From the NCBI GenBank assembly GCA_025963725.1, contig JAOQAE010000007.1, positions 62,001 to 126,000 of the forward strand: a stretch of DNA of 64,000 bases, given 5' to 3'. Source of the stretch: Bacteroidota bacterium. GTDB lineage: Bacteria; Bacteroidota; Bacteroidia; 2-12-FULL-35-15. The notes beneath the pieces were generated by a model, which was given only the letters and a program-made list of their open reading frames with translations, did no database searches and was not told the origin of the DNA. A program made the position numbers and the translations under genes. This document shows positions 1-7,957 of this stretch, one piece after another (the first letter of the stretch is position 1; each line of letters opens with the position of its first letter).

Positions 1-72
1 CGCAGCAGCTCCCACACGCTGGAACATGGGGAGCTGGCTGTAGAGGTAATCTAATGTTTCCTGGTAATTCAT
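1..72 (-). CDS. folC: FolC, dihydrofolate/folylpolyglutamate synthase (N-terminal fragment)
   Basis: Only the first 24 codons lie in the window; the gene runs off the left edge. The ATG is at 72-70, and the visible peptide begins MNYQETLDYLYSQLPMFQRV, which matches the start of Bacteroidetes FolC proteins. FolC adds glutamate to folates and converts dihydropteroate to dihydrofolate in the cytosol. It follows the tonB-like gene by 46 bases on the same strand, so it may be the last gene of that transcript. The call rests on a short N-terminus only, and the catalytic P-loop is outside the window. Confidence 0.6.
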   Translation of the reverse strand, partial: MNYQETLDYLYSQLPMFQRVGAAA

Positions 73-118
73 TTATATTACTTTGCGAAAGAAGAATCTT
101 CACAAAAGTAAAAGAATT

Positions 119-925
119 TTATTCGAGTGTGAATACGAAGGTGTAGGTACCGCGCTGCGTGTCTGTGGAGCCGTCGGTGCGCGGACTGAAGGTTGCCGAT
201 AATGCAGCCTGGCGGGCCTTGGAATATAATTTCGAGCTGAAAGTAGTAGAACCCTTTTGTCCTGCCGTGGCTTTTATCACTTTCCCTTCAGCGCTTACTA
301 TGATCTCTACTACTACTACACCTTCTTCTGTTGCATCGGTCAGGCGGTCGGGCCTGTTCACCAGCGACCTGCCGGAAAGCTCAAAACCACCTTTCCCCTG
401 TCCTATCCCCGGCCTGTTTCCTTTTCCATCATCGTCTCCGTCACCAACCCCTGCGCCTTTACCATCGCCGGACCCGCCTGTATTTCCATTGCCTTCACCT
501 TTGCCACCGTTCTTGTTTTTCAGCTTTGCAAGCGCGTTCAGCAGCTCTGAGCTGGCCTGTTGCTCTGCCGGAGTTTTCACATCCTCCTTCACATCTTTCT
601 TGCTATCGGGATTAGTTTTCATCGGAACCTCCGTTTCAGTAGGATCCGTGATAACATCCGGTGCATCGGAAGCCTGTGTTTTTGTTACCGGCGCAGCATC
701 CATGGCCGTGGCAAGATCTTTCGAATTGTTCCCGCTTCCGCCGGGATCCTGCCCCATACCTTCCATTCCCAGCCCTATCTCTATTTCGGGCACAGGCTTG
801 ATCTCAAATGGCGGGATCGGGGTAATGAATACAACGAGGATAAAAAGCAAAAATAACAATGCGTGAAATCCTATGGTAAACGCCAGTGCGATATACCGGT
901 TCTTGTTTTCGGCTTGTGCTTCCAT
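119..925 (-). CDS. TonB-family energy transducer
   Basis: 268 residues: a short cytoplasmic start, one membrane helix at about residues 13-36, a long Gly/Pro/Asp-rich periplasmic linker with a glycine-rich stretch around 140-180, and a C-terminal TonB-like domain (about 190-268) ending in an aromatic-rich strand. TonB proteins carry proton-motive energy from ExbB/ExbD to outer-membrane receptors. The gene follows exbD by 4 bases, and exbB lies just upstream, so the four genes from 3037 down to 119 look like one operon. Its linker is glycine-rich, unlike the proline-rich linker of the other TonB at 2237-3037, so the two probably are not interchangeable. Family assignment is firm; the receptor partner is unknown. 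Confidence 0.82.
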   Translation of the reverse strand: MEAQAENKNRYIALAFTIGFHALLFLLFILVVFITPIPPFEIKPVPEIEIGLGMEGMGQDPGGSGNNSKDLATAMDAAPVTKTQASDAPDVITDPTETEVPMKTNPDSKKDVKEDVKTPAEQQASSELLNALAKLKNKNGGKGEGNGNTGGSGDGKGAGVGDGDDDGKGNRPGIGQGKGGFELSGRSLVNRPDRLTDATEEGVVVVEIIVSAEGKVIKATAGQKGSTTFSSKLYSKARQAALSATFSPRTDGSTDTQRGTYTFVFTLE

Positions 926-929
926 GATA

Positions 930-1337
930 TTATTTGTTAGGAGGTTTTGTTGCCAGTACCATTTTCACACCTAAACTGTAACCGATCTGCATTACATCAG
1001 CGAGATCCTGTATGGTGAGACTGTTGTCGAATTTCAGAACTACGGTAGCATCGCCTTCCGCAATCTTTGCTATTTCAATCCTGAGCGCATTCTCCAGGTC
1101 AGTAAACGGGATCGGTGTCTTGTTTATTACATATTGGTGATTGCCGTCCACCTCTATGGTGATCTGCTGCTTCTGCATCTGTACGCCCGGCTTGGAGCTT
1201 GGCAGTGTAAGCTTCAGCACGCTGGGGTTGGCAAGGGTGGATATGATAAGGAAGAACAGCAAAAGAAAGAACATAATGTCGTTTAACGACTCTGTACTTA
1301 CTTCAGCTCCTTCTCTGTGTCTGCGTTTTATTTTCAT
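930..1337 (-). CDS. exbD: ExbD/TolR-family biopolymer transport protein
   Basis: 135 residues with a charged N-terminus, a single membrane helix (about 19-37) and a periplasmic domain. Asp20, at the start of the helix in the motif LNDIMFF, is the conserved proton-handling aspartate of ExbD/TolR. The protein works with ExbB to convert proton flow into TonB motion. It lies 35 bases downstream of exbB and 4 bases upstream of a tonB-like gene, as expected for a TonB energising operon. TolR is the alternative name, but a TonB neighbour on both sides favours ExbD. Confidence 0.85.
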   Translation of the reverse strand: MKIKRRHREGAEVSTESLNDIMFFLLLFFLIISTLANPSVLKLTLPSSKPGVQMQKQQITIEVDGNHQYVINKTPIPFTDLENALRIEIAKIAEGDATVVLKFDNSLTIQDLADVMQIGYSLGVKMVLATKPPNK

Positions 1338-1372
1338 GTTAACCGATCATTGAATGTTGATTGTTGTATAAA

Positions 1373-2113
1373 CTATTTTCCCGGCCCATGCAGGATATCC
1401 AGGAACTGAACAGACGCAGTTTCCATTTTATTGATCGTTTTATCGAGCATTGCATTTAAAATATAATAGCCGATAAAAGCGATCAAACCGATCATTAAGC
1501 CGGAAGCGGATGTGATCATTTTCTGGTAAAGCCCTGAAGAGATAACTCCAATGCTGATATTGTCGGTCAATGAAATGTCATAGAAAATTTTAATAACCCC
1601 GGCAATCGTTCCGATGAATCCAAAGATCGGAGCAATGCGTCCGATGAGGCTCAGCACGCTCAGGTTCCTTTCAAGGCGGTTGATCTCCAGCTTGCCCACC
1701 GCTTCCATCGATTCTTCAATTTCCTTGATCGGCTTGCCAATGCGGCTGATCCCTTTTTCGATCATGCGGGCTGCAGGTGCAGTGGTATTCTTACACAATG
1801 CTTTTGCAGCATCGAGGTTCCCGTTGTGGATGTAATCCTTGATATGGTTCATGAAATTCGCATCCATCTTTGAAGCTTTGCTGATGGTCATCAGTCGCTC
1901 AAAGAAAAAATAGATCGTGATGATGGAGAGGATTCCCATCGGGATCATAATGTAACCGCCTTTAACGATGAGGTCGAGCAGCGAGAGCGAATCCTGAGCC
2001 GGCGGAGCTGTTGGCGGCGTAAGCTGCGTGGCGGCGGCATGCACGGTATCAGTAATTTGCGTGGCGGCTGCAGCGCCGTTGGTCACAAGTTGCAATAGAA
2101 TGGAATTGAACAT
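1373..2113 (-). CDS. exbB: MotA/TolQ/ExbB proton channel protein
   Basis: 246 residues with three predicted membrane segments: one around 45-72 after an Ala/Thr-rich N-terminal stretch, and two in the C-terminal half (about 155-180 and 200-222) containing the small-residue-rich GFIGTIAGVIKIF motif typical of the ExbB/TolQ channel. ExbB forms the proton-conducting pentamer around ExbD in the inner membrane. The gene sits between a tonB gene (upstream) and exbD (downstream). The N-terminal region before the first helix is longer and more Ala/Thr/Pro-rich than in E. coli ExbB; this is common in Bacteroidota members of the family. Confidence 0.85.
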   Translation of the reverse strand: MFNSILLQLVTNGAAAATQITDTVHAAATQLTPPTAPPAQDSLSLLDLIVKGGYIMIPMGILSIITIYFFFERLMTISKASKMDANFMNHIKDYIHNGNLDAAKALCKNTTAPAARMIEKGISRIGKPIKEIEESMEAVGKLEINRLERNLSVLSLIGRIAPIFGFIGTIAGVIKIFYDISLTDNISIGVISSGLYQKMITSASGLMIGLIAFIGYYILNAMLDKTINKMETASVQFLDILHGPGK

Positions 2114-2236
2114 TTTTATCTGGATTTAATGTTAACAAAAAAAGCAATCATGAGTGTATTAACTCACGATTGCTAAATTAATTATATGCCAGCGCGCTTT
2201 TTTAAGCATGCGGGCGATTTATAAACACCCGATTGT

Positions 2237-3037
2237 TTATTGCTTCAGGCGGAACCGTACGGGAAGATTGATCACTACGCGCACCGGCTCGCCCTTATTA
2301 CTGCCGGGTTTCCATTTTGGCATCGAGTGGATCACTCTCATCGCTTCTTCTGTACAGCCATCACCTACTTTATCTTTTTCCTTTCCAAGCATTTTCACTT
2401 CTGTTACCGAACCATCCTTTTCAATAATGAACGAAAGATAAACGGTTCCCTGTGTGCCGTTCTCAATGGCTATCTGCGGATATTGAAGATGGTCGCGCAC
2501 AAATTTGTAAACATCTCCGATAAACTCGGGCATCACCTCCGCAATGGTTGTTGGGGTAAGATTTACAGGAGGTGCCGTAGCTACCGCAGGAGGAGCTTCC
2601 CCCGGCTCCGGGTCATGGCCCCTGGATCCGGAATCAGTCTGTATAGCGCCCGGATTCATCTCCTCGGCTGTTTTGCCAAGTAATTTTGTGGGATCGTCTG
2701 TTGCTTCCAGGTTTGGGTTGTCTGTTTTTGGAGGCAGCGGGTCGTGCTGCTCTTCCACCTTCGGCTTGGGCTCATCGGGTTTCTGAAGTATAACTTCAGG
2801 TCCCCAGTAGTCGGACATTACCGGAGTGGACAGATCCACAGGCGGAACTTTACTTCCGGTATTGCTTACATATACTGTCACGGCAAGCAGCAGGCTCACT
2901 GCGGTAAAGGTGATGAGCATACTTTTGGCTACCGTGTCCTTGTAAGTGCTGCGGATGGCATAGGCACCATAATCTTTGTGGCGGTTTTCGAATACGAGCT
3001 CGTTAAAGTCGGCATCGGAGTTGAATTGGGTTGTCAT
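2237..3037 (-). CDS. tonB: TonB energy transducer (first gene of the tonB-exbBD-tonB block)
   Basis: 266 residues. The N-terminus has the motif ENRHKDYGAYAIR that precedes the membrane helix in many Bacteroidetes TonB proteins. A helix follows at about 40-58, then a proline/acid-rich linker (about 90-165) and a C-terminal TonB domain containing GTVYLSFIIEKDGSVTEV and ending with the VRFRLKQ strand. It transfers energy to TonB-dependent outer-membrane receptors. It is the first gene of the run, with 123 bases before exbB. Upstream is a 300-base gap holding an inverted repeat element, so a promoter in that gap likely drives the block. Confidence 0.88.
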   Translation of the reverse strand: MTTQFNSDADFNELVFENRHKDYGAYAIRSTYKDTVAKSMLITFTAVSLLLAVTVYVSNTGSKVPPVDLSTPVMSDYWGPEVILQKPDEPKPKVEEQHDPLPPKTDNPNLEATDDPTKLLGKTAEEMNPGAIQTDSGSRGHDPEPGEAPPAVATAPPVNLTPTTIAEVMPEFIGDVYKFVRDHLQYPQIAIENGTQGTVYLSFIIEKDGSVTEVKMLGKEKDKVGDGCTEEAMRVIHSMPKWKPGSNKGEPVRVVINLPVRFRLKQ

Positions 3038-3252
3038 GGCTATATAGTTTTAGGGTTAACAAAGACTATATAAGCGGGGATGAGAACGCATGAACGTTCC
3101 TGGACTTATAATGCAATACGAATTACGGGGATGTAAAACCGGGGATGATTTGGATAATTAACGAAGGTGATTGTGTTTTATTGTGTCGAATAAAAACGGG
3201 GAAAAAATTCCACCGGAATCGTTAGCCGTTGTCTTGAAGATTACAGAGAAGG

Positions 3253-3327
3253 TTTGTCATGCTGAGGTACGAAGCATCTCTTTTTATGAGATTCTTCGCT
3301 GCACTGCGTTTCGCTCAGAATGACAAA
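3253..3327. repeat. Dispersed inverted repeat, family B copy 1
   Basis: The ends tttgtcatgctgag and ctcagaatgacaaa are inverted repeats of 14 bases with one mismatch, so the 75-base unit folds as a hairpin. The same ends recur at 59905-60005, and half-copies with the same wording occur at 57490-57582. It fills the centre of the 300-base gene-free stretch 3038-3337; the rest of the gap is AT-rich and shows nothing else. No coding potential. Confidence 0.7.
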
Positions 3328-3337
3328 TAATCAATTC

Positions 3338-4441
3338 TCAAAGTTTATTCTTCATGATCACCGTAGTGGTTGGATAAGCGAAGGAAGCGCCGTTATTTTC
3401 AACGATCTCCATGATGCGGTAATTGATCTCTTCACGCACATCGAGGTAGATGTCGTACTCCAGCGTATCCACGAAATAAAGCACCATGATGTTGAGCGAG
3501 CTGGAATCAAATTCGAAAAGGCGCACGCGGGTCTCATTGGGCAGCACATGCGGATGCTTCTGTATATACGCCTGGATCTCGGAGATGATATTTTTGAACT
3601 GCGAGGCTTTTGTATCATACGTTAAGCCGATGCTGAACTTGGCTCTGCGCTGGATGCGGAGCGAAAGATTATCGAGCTCGCTGTCCACTAATTTTTTATT
3701 CGGAACGGTCACAAAGCTCTTTTCGAGCGTGCGGATGCGTGTGCTCCTGAACCCGATCTTCTCCACATGCCCTTCAATGCCGCCAATACGGATCAGGTCG
3801 CCGATGATGAATGGCCGGTCAAGAAAGATGGTGAACGAGCCCAGCAGGTTTTCCAGCGATTCCTTCGCGGCAAGCGCAATTGCCAGTCCGCCGATCCCAA
3901 GCCCCGCGATGAGCGAAGCGATGTTGAGCTTGAATACTGCGCCCAGCATAAAGAACACTGCAAAGATCACGATGATCACCTTGATCGATTCTTTTACAAA
4001 AGGCACCAGCTGGTCGTCGGATTTTGATTCGGTGAGCGAAGCGCGGTACATCATCACCAGCCCGAGGAAATCGGTAAGGCGCAGCAGCACCCAGGTAAGC
4101 GCGCCTACAATGGCGATCTGGAAGAGGCGGTACAATACGAGACGGATGCCGAAGCGGTCCGTCGCGGCCATGTGCCATTCGGCAGGGAAATCAAGCCTGT
4201 TAAAGGCAAGATAAAGTGTGATAAGGAGGATGACTGTATTAAGCGGCTTTTTGAGGAGGAACATCAGTTTGTCGGAGCCCACGCCGGTGGAATACTTTTT
4301 GACAAAACGAAAAATGAATAGTGTAAGAAGCCTTGAGAGTAATCTTAAAAATATCAGCCCGATAAATATGATCCCGGCAAACCAGCAATAGTTTTCTAAA
4401 GTGTTTCCAAGAAATGTACGTTGTAAAGTTTCGTAGATCAT
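3338..4441 (-). CDS. MscS-family small-conductance mechanosensitive channel
   Basis: 367 residues. Four N-terminal hydrophobic segments lie before about residue 165, then the MscS pore helix with Gly/Ala-rich GLGIGGLAIALAAKESLEN (about 182-200) and the beta-domain signature FIIGDLIRIGGIEGHVEKIG, followed by a soluble C-terminal domain. Such channels release solutes on hypo-osmotic shock. The length and single pore module suggest a member with extra N-terminal helices, not the minimal E. coli MscS. The gene stands alone between the tonB block and the divergent small gene at 4629. Confidence 0.88.
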   Translation of the reverse strand: MIYETLQRTFLGNTLENYCWFAGIIFIGLIFLRLLSRLLTLFIFRFVKKYSTGVGSDKLMFLLKKPLNTVILLITLYLAFNRLDFPAEWHMAATDRFGIRLVLYRLFQIAIVGALTWVLLRLTDFLGLVMMYRASLTESKSDDQLVPFVKESIKVIIVIFAVFFMLGAVFKLNIASLIAGLGIGGLAIALAAKESLENLLGSFTIFLDRPFIIGDLIRIGGIEGHVEKIGFRSTRIRTLEKSFVTVPNKKLVDSELDNLSLRIQRRAKFSIGLTYDTKASQFKNIISEIQAYIQKHPHVLPNETRVRLFEFDSSSLNIMVLYFVDTLEYDIYLDVREEINYRIMEIVENNGASFAYPTTTVIMKNKL

Positions 4442-4485
4442 TTTTTAAAGACAGGCTGTTTAAATAATCGGTAAATAGTCGGGAA

Positions 4486-4493
4486 CAAAGGTA
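4486..4493 (-). promoter_or_regulatory. Candidate -7 box for the mscS-family gene
   Basis: On the minus strand this reads TACCTTTG, an exact fit to the Bacteroidetes -7 consensus TAnnTTTG, 44 bases before the ATG at 4441. No clear TTTG -33 box sits at the usual 19-21 base distance, so it is only a candidate. Confidence 0.35.
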
Positions 4494-4551
4494 ACATACC
4501 TGAAAGATTTTTTGAATTATTTTTTTGTTTCAAAAATAATTTTTTACGAGA

Positions 4552-4585
4552 TTTGTATAAAGCGTAAGGTCATTACATAATTTAG
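4552..4585 (+). promoter_or_regulatory. Candidate promoter for the 80-residue charged protein
   Basis: TTTG at 4552-4555 and TAATTTAG at 4578-4585 are 22 bases apart, close to the Bacteroidetes spacing of 19-21. The -7 box deviates in its last two bases. The ATG at 4629 is 43 bases downstream. Confidence 0.3.
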
Positions 4586-4628
4586 CTAAAATTAAAACCA
4601 AATTTTTTAAAACGAATTTTCATTACAA

Positions 4629-4871
4629 ATGAAAAAAGCAAGCACACCAAAAAAGAGTCCTGTCAAGAAGCTTGATAAATCAAAGGACTCGGGGGAGTTG
4701 AGAAAGCCAACAAAGCTGAAGCCTCTCAAGGAAAAGGAAAAGAAAAACTGGAAGAACAATTTGGATGAGGAAGAGGCCGATGATTTCAACATTGAAGATG
4801 ATGACCTGAAGCTCGACGATGGTTTTGCAGATGATGACGACGACGATGCATTTTTCGATGATAATTTTTAA
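4629..4871 (+). CDS. Small charge-segregated protein of unknown function
   Basis: 80 residues with no recognised family. Residues 1-44 are dominated by lysine, with Ser/Thr/Pro (starts MKKASTPKKSPVKKLDKSKD). Residues 45-80 are dominated by aspartate and glutamate, with a run of six Asp and a DDNF end. There is no hydrophobic segment, so it is probably cytosolic and intrinsically disordered, either folding on itself or bridging partners through charge. It has its own upstream candidate promoter and a strong terminator 12 bases after the stop, so it is an independent transcription unit. Its biased composition might suggest a chance reading frame, but start, stop, promoter and terminator fit a real gene. 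Function cannot be named. Confidence 0.7.
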   Translation: MKKASTPKKSPVKKLDKSKDSGELRKPTKLKPLKEKEKKNWKNNLDEEEADDFNIEDDDLKLDDGFADDDDDDAFFDDNF

Positions 4872-4883
4872 TTGATGCCAAAC

Positions 4884-4923
4884 AACAAAGCCGCCCTTTC
4901 TGAAAAGAAGGGGCGGCTTTGTT
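4884..4923. terminator. Bidirectional hairpin terminator
   Basis: The arms aacaaagccgccc (4884-4896) and gggcggctttgtt (4911-4923) are perfectly complementary and end in A-rich/T-rich flanks. It lies between the convergent ends of the 80-residue gene (4871) and anmK (4935), so it can serve both. Confidence 0.85.
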
Positions 4924-4934
4924 TTATCACCGCT

Positions 4935-6014
4935 TTAAAACGTATAAACAGCGCCTCCGCAATTGTCTTCCCGCGCACCCGTCACACTTTTCAGGCAATT
5001 CACCTCATTCCGCATTCTCAGCACGCCCAGGAAAGCAAAGATCAGCGCTTCCTTGAACTCGATGATCTTTTTCTCCGGGATCACGATCTCCAGCGGCACC
5101 AGCGCACGGATGCGCTCTACGAGAAAATCGTTATACGTTCCGCCACCCGTGATCAGCAGCCGCCCCGATGATTTCGATTCCAGCGTTCTCGCCACCTGCA
5201 CGGCCACATGCTCGCACAGCGTGCAGAGCAGGTCGTTCGGATCCAGCTCGTATTGCTCCAGCAGGGGATCGATATTCCGGAGCACCCATTCTTTTCCCAG
5301 TGATTTCGGGCTGTCGGGCGCCTGACGGAAATACGGCAATCCATTCAGCTCGTTCAGCAGGTAATGCCCCACCATGCCTTCCCTCGCCATTGCCCCTCTG
5401 TCATCATAAGGCTTTCCGAGCTGCTCCGTAATGGCATTCATCACAATGTTCACAGGGCAAATATCATAGGCAATGCGCTTTCCCTTGTGCTCGTATGAGA
5501 TATTGGCAAAGCCGCCAAGGTTCAGGCAGTAATCATATTCACGAAAAAGCAGCTTATCGCCGATGGGCACCAATGGCGCTCCTTGTCCGCCGAGGGCTAC
5601 ATCCAGCGAGCGGAAATCGCATACCACCGGCATTTTGCAGGCGGCTGCAATTGCGCTGCCCGCTCCAACCTGCACAGTGAAGCGGTTCTCCGGCTGGTGA
5701 AAAATGGTATGGCCATGCGATGAAACGAAATCGGCCTTTATCCTGTGTGTGAGTATAAAATCGGATACGAGCCGGCCCGTGTAAGTTCCGTAATCGTGGT
5801 GGGCCTGCTGGAAGCTAATGGCGTCAGCCGTTTCGAGCGACAATAACCGCTGCTTCCACTCTTCCGGGTAAGCCTTTGTTTCAGCGTGGATGATCTCGAA
5901 ATCCCAGGCATTATTGTCAACGGTAAACCTGCAAAATGCCAGGTCCAGCCCATCGAGGGAAGTGCCCGACATAAGGCCGATCACATTATACGTCTGCCGG
6001 TTTAAATTTGTCAT
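4935..6014 (-). CDS. anmK: Anhydro-N-acetylmuramic acid kinase AnmK
   Basis: 359 residues, the usual AnmK length. The N-terminal ATP-binding signature GLMSGTSLDGLDLAF is at residues 13-27 with the catalytic Asp in SLDG; the second phosphate loop LNLGGFANIS is central; and LLITGGGTYNDFL is near residue 285. AnmK cleaves and phosphorylates 1,6-anhydro-MurNAc to MurNAc-6-P in peptidoglycan recycling in the cytosol. It is divergent from the acyl-CoA dehydrogenase gene. The 116-base gap carries two 12-base direct repeats. No murQ neighbour is visible. Confidence 0.93.
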   Translation of the reverse strand: MTNLNRQTYNVIGLMSGTSLDGLDLAFCRFTVDNNAWDFEIIHAETKAYPEEWKQRLLSLETADAISFQQAHHDYGTYTGRLVSDFILTHRIKADFVSSHGHTIFHQPENRFTVQVGAGSAIAAACKMPVVCDFRSLDVALGGQGAPLVPIGDKLLFREYDYCLNLGGFANISYEHKGKRIAYDICPVNIVMNAITEQLGKPYDDRGAMAREGMVGHYLLNELNGLPYFRQAPDSPKSLGKEWVLRNIDPLLEQYELDPNDLLCTLCEHVAVQVARTLESKSSGRLLITGGGTYNDFLVERIRALVPLEIVIPEKKIIEFKEALIFAFLGVLRMRNEVNCLKSVTGAREDNCGGAVYTF

Positions 6015-6057
6015 AAAACAATTAGCAAAATCTGAATATAAAATTTACATTTGCGTT

Positions 6058-6099
6058 CCGGCCAAAAATGGTGTCGCGCAATGCATACCGGCCAAAAAT
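6058..6099. promoter_or_regulatory. Pair of direct repeats in the anmK/acyl-CoA dehydrogenase divergent gap
   Basis: The 12-base sequence ccggccaaaaat occurs at 6058-6069 and again at 6088-6099, exactly 30 bases apart (about three helical turns). Spacing and location between two divergent starts suggest a regulator binding on one face of the DNA. No regulator gene is adjacent. It could also be a small tandem duplication. Confidence 0.4.
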
Positions 6100-6130
6100 A
6101 AAGTAATTATTTAATATAAATTTATATCTC

Positions 6131-7270
6131 ATGTTTTTTGATTTAACTGAAGAGCACTTAATGATCCAGAAGGCGGCACGCGATTTCGCAAACGATGTTT
6201 TAAAGCCGGGAGTGATCGAGCGTGATGAGCACCAGAAATTTCCTGCAGAGGAGATCAAGCAGCTGGGCGAGCTTGGATTCATGGGAATGATGGTGGACCC
6301 GAAGTACGGCGGAGGCGGAATGGATTGCGTTTCCTACGTGCTGGCAATGGAAGAGATCTCGAAGGTGGATGCATCCTGCTCCGTGGTAATGAGCGTGAAC
6401 AACTCGCTTGTATGCTGGGGGCTTGAAAAATTCGGCACCGAGGAGCAAAAGCAAAAATATTTAGTGCCTCTTGCAAAAGGGGAGATCATCGGCGCATTCT
6501 GCTTATCAGAGCCCGAAGCAGGCTCCGATGCAACATCGCAGAGAACCACCGCCATCGACAAAGGTGATCATTATTTGCTGAACGGCACCAAGAACTGGAT
6601 CACGAACGGAAGCACTGCCTCCGTATATCTCGTGATCGCGCAAACCGATGTTGCCAAAGGCCACAAAGGGATCAATGCAGTGATCGTGGAAAAAGGAATG
6701 CCCGGATTTGTGGTGGGGCCAAAGGAAAATAAATTAGGCATCCGCGGATCGGATACGCATTCGCTCATGTTCACCGATGTAAAAATTCCGAAAGAGAACC
6801 GCATCGGCGAAGATGGCTTCGGATTTAAATTCGCGATGCAGGTATTGTCGGGCGGACGCATCGGGATCGCTTCACAGGCATTGGGAATTGCATCCGGCGC
6901 ATACGAGCTTGCGCTGGCATATTCAAAAGAGCGCAAAGCATTCGGCAAGCCGATCAACCAGCACCAGGCCATCCAGTTCAAGCTGGCGGATATGGCAACG
7001 CAGATCGAAGCGGCGCGCTTACTGTGCATGAAAGCGGCATGGATGAAGGATCAGCACATGAACTTCGACAAGGCAAGCGCGATGGCGAAAGTATTCGCTT
7101 CTAAAGTAGCGATGGATACAACCATTGAAGCGGTGCAGGTTCACGGCGGATACGGCTATGTGAAGGAATACCATGTAGAGCGTTTGATGCGCGATGCCAA
7201 GATCACGCAGATCTACGAAGGAACCACAGAGGTACAGAAGATCGTTATTTCAAGGGCCTTGCTGGCATAA
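6131..7270 (+). CDS. Acyl-CoA dehydrogenase (short/medium-chain type)
   Basis: 379 residues, the standard size. Visible marks are the FAD/substrate motif AFCLSEPEAGSDA (about 119-131), the loop NGTKNWITNGS and the C-terminal YEGTTEVQ, where Glu363 is in the position of the catalytic base of short-chain enzymes. It oxidises acyl-CoA to trans-2-enoyl-CoA, passing electrons to ETF. Substrate cannot be fixed from sequence; butyryl-CoA or a branched short-chain acyl-CoA is most likely. No ETF or beta-oxidation partners are adjacent. A hairpin terminator follows the stop. Confidence 0.92.
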   Translation: MFFDLTEEHLMIQKAARDFANDVLKPGVIERDEHQKFPAEEIKQLGELGFMGMMVDPKYGGGGMDCVSYVLAMEEISKVDASCSVVMSVNNSLVCWGLEKFGTEEQKQKYLVPLAKGEIIGAFCLSEPEAGSDATSQRTTAIDKGDHYLLNGTKNWITNGSTASVYLVIAQTDVAKGHKGINAVIVEKGMPGFVVGPKENKLGIRGSDTHSLMFTDVKIPKENRIGEDGFGFKFAMQVLSGGRIGIASQALGIASGAYELALAYSKERKAFGKPINQHQAIQFKLADMATQIEAARLLCMKAAWMKDQHMNFDKASAMAKVFASKVAMDTTIEAVQVHGGYGYVKEYHVERLMRDAKITQIYEGTTEVQKIVISRALLA

Positions 7271-7292
7271 GCAACATCGCATATAAAACAGG

Positions 7293-7321
7293 AAGCCTTC
7301 GCAATTGCGGAGGCTTTTTTG
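7293..7321 (+). terminator. Factor-independent terminator of the acyl-CoA dehydrogenase gene
   Basis: aagccttcgc and gcggaggctt pair (one G-T pair) around an AATT loop, followed by a T run. It is 22 bases after the stop codon. Confidence 0.85.
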
Positions 7322-7334
7322 TTTTAGAAGCTCT

Positions 7335-7478
7335 GTTCTCGATACGCTCGTACCTCGCTACTCGAACTGACGCCAATGTCACTTCGAGTTCGACCGTAGG
7401 GAGAGTATCGAGAAGTGGTGACCGAATTGTTGGAAGCTTGTTCCCGATACGCTCGTACCTCGCTACTCGAACTGACGC
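7335..7478. repeat. Dispersed repeat, family A: three copies
   Basis: Two forward copies (7335-7373 and 7439-7478) share tcgatacgctcgtacctcgc and ctactcgaactgacgc, and an inverted partner at 7382-7418 reads cttcgagttcgacc...gagtatcgagaag. Further copies are at 12087-12169, 36841-36886, 40800-40832 and 43020-43126. The last copy here runs into the end of the DUF3592 gene and supplies its stop codon (7463-7465, minus strand). Confidence 0.8.
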
Positions 7479-7933
7479 TTCTTCAACTCTGCACTTCCCT
7501 TTTCCTTCCTGAAGAACGGATACTTCAGATCGATCAGCACCTTTTCATTCTTCTGCACATAGCTCAGCGAGAAGGCCGCCCAGATCAGGATAGGAAGGAT
7601 AATATAAAACAAGGGATACAGCCAGAAGGATGTCAGGGTAAATACCATCGGCTTGCCGGGATCATGATCCTGCAAAAGCACAGGAACGCGCTCATCCACC
7701 TCGAAAGCAGTGCCTTCACGCCCTTTGAAGCGGTACGCGCTGTCCTTCACCGCATATTCGATCACCGGATACACCAGCGCACCTTCGGTGGTATCATTCT
7801 CCGAAACATAGAACACGAACTTCCCTTTCACCTTATCTGCATTCACAATGTACCTGCTCCTGTTCAATACATAGAACAGGCAGATGATCCCGATCCCAAG
7901 AAAAAAACACTGAATCCTGCCGAGCTTTATCAA
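7463..7933 (-). CDS. DUF3592-type membrane protein
   Basis: 156 residues. An N-terminal helix (about 8-24) and a second hydrophobic hairpin (about 100-128) flank a soluble beta-rich part. That part contains VYPVIEYAVKDSAYRFKGREG, followed by a hydrophobic/aspartate stretch with DHDPGKPMVF, the pattern of DUF3592 proteins (unknown function, bacterial envelope). It follows murF by 24 bases on the opposite side of the same strand and may be co-transcribed from nadE. The last codons (RQFE-stop) lie inside a dispersed family A repeat, so the native C-terminus may have been replaced when the repeat arrived. The family call is by pattern only. Confidence 0.7.
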   Translation of the reverse strand: MIKLGRIQCFFLGIGIICLFYVLNRSRYIVNADKVKGKFVFYVSENDTTEGALVYPVIEYAVKDSAYRFKGREGTAFEVDERVPVLLQDHDPGKPMVFTLTSFWLYPLFYIILPILIWAAFSLSYVQKNEKVLIDLKYPFFRKEKGSAELKKRQFE

Positions 7934-7957
7934 TATGAGAATTTTTTAGAATGGGTG

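Noticed and set aside
7335-7478. Family A repeats read as an insertion sequence with transposase
   Set aside because: Units are about 40 bases, no gene lies between them; at most non-autonomous elements.
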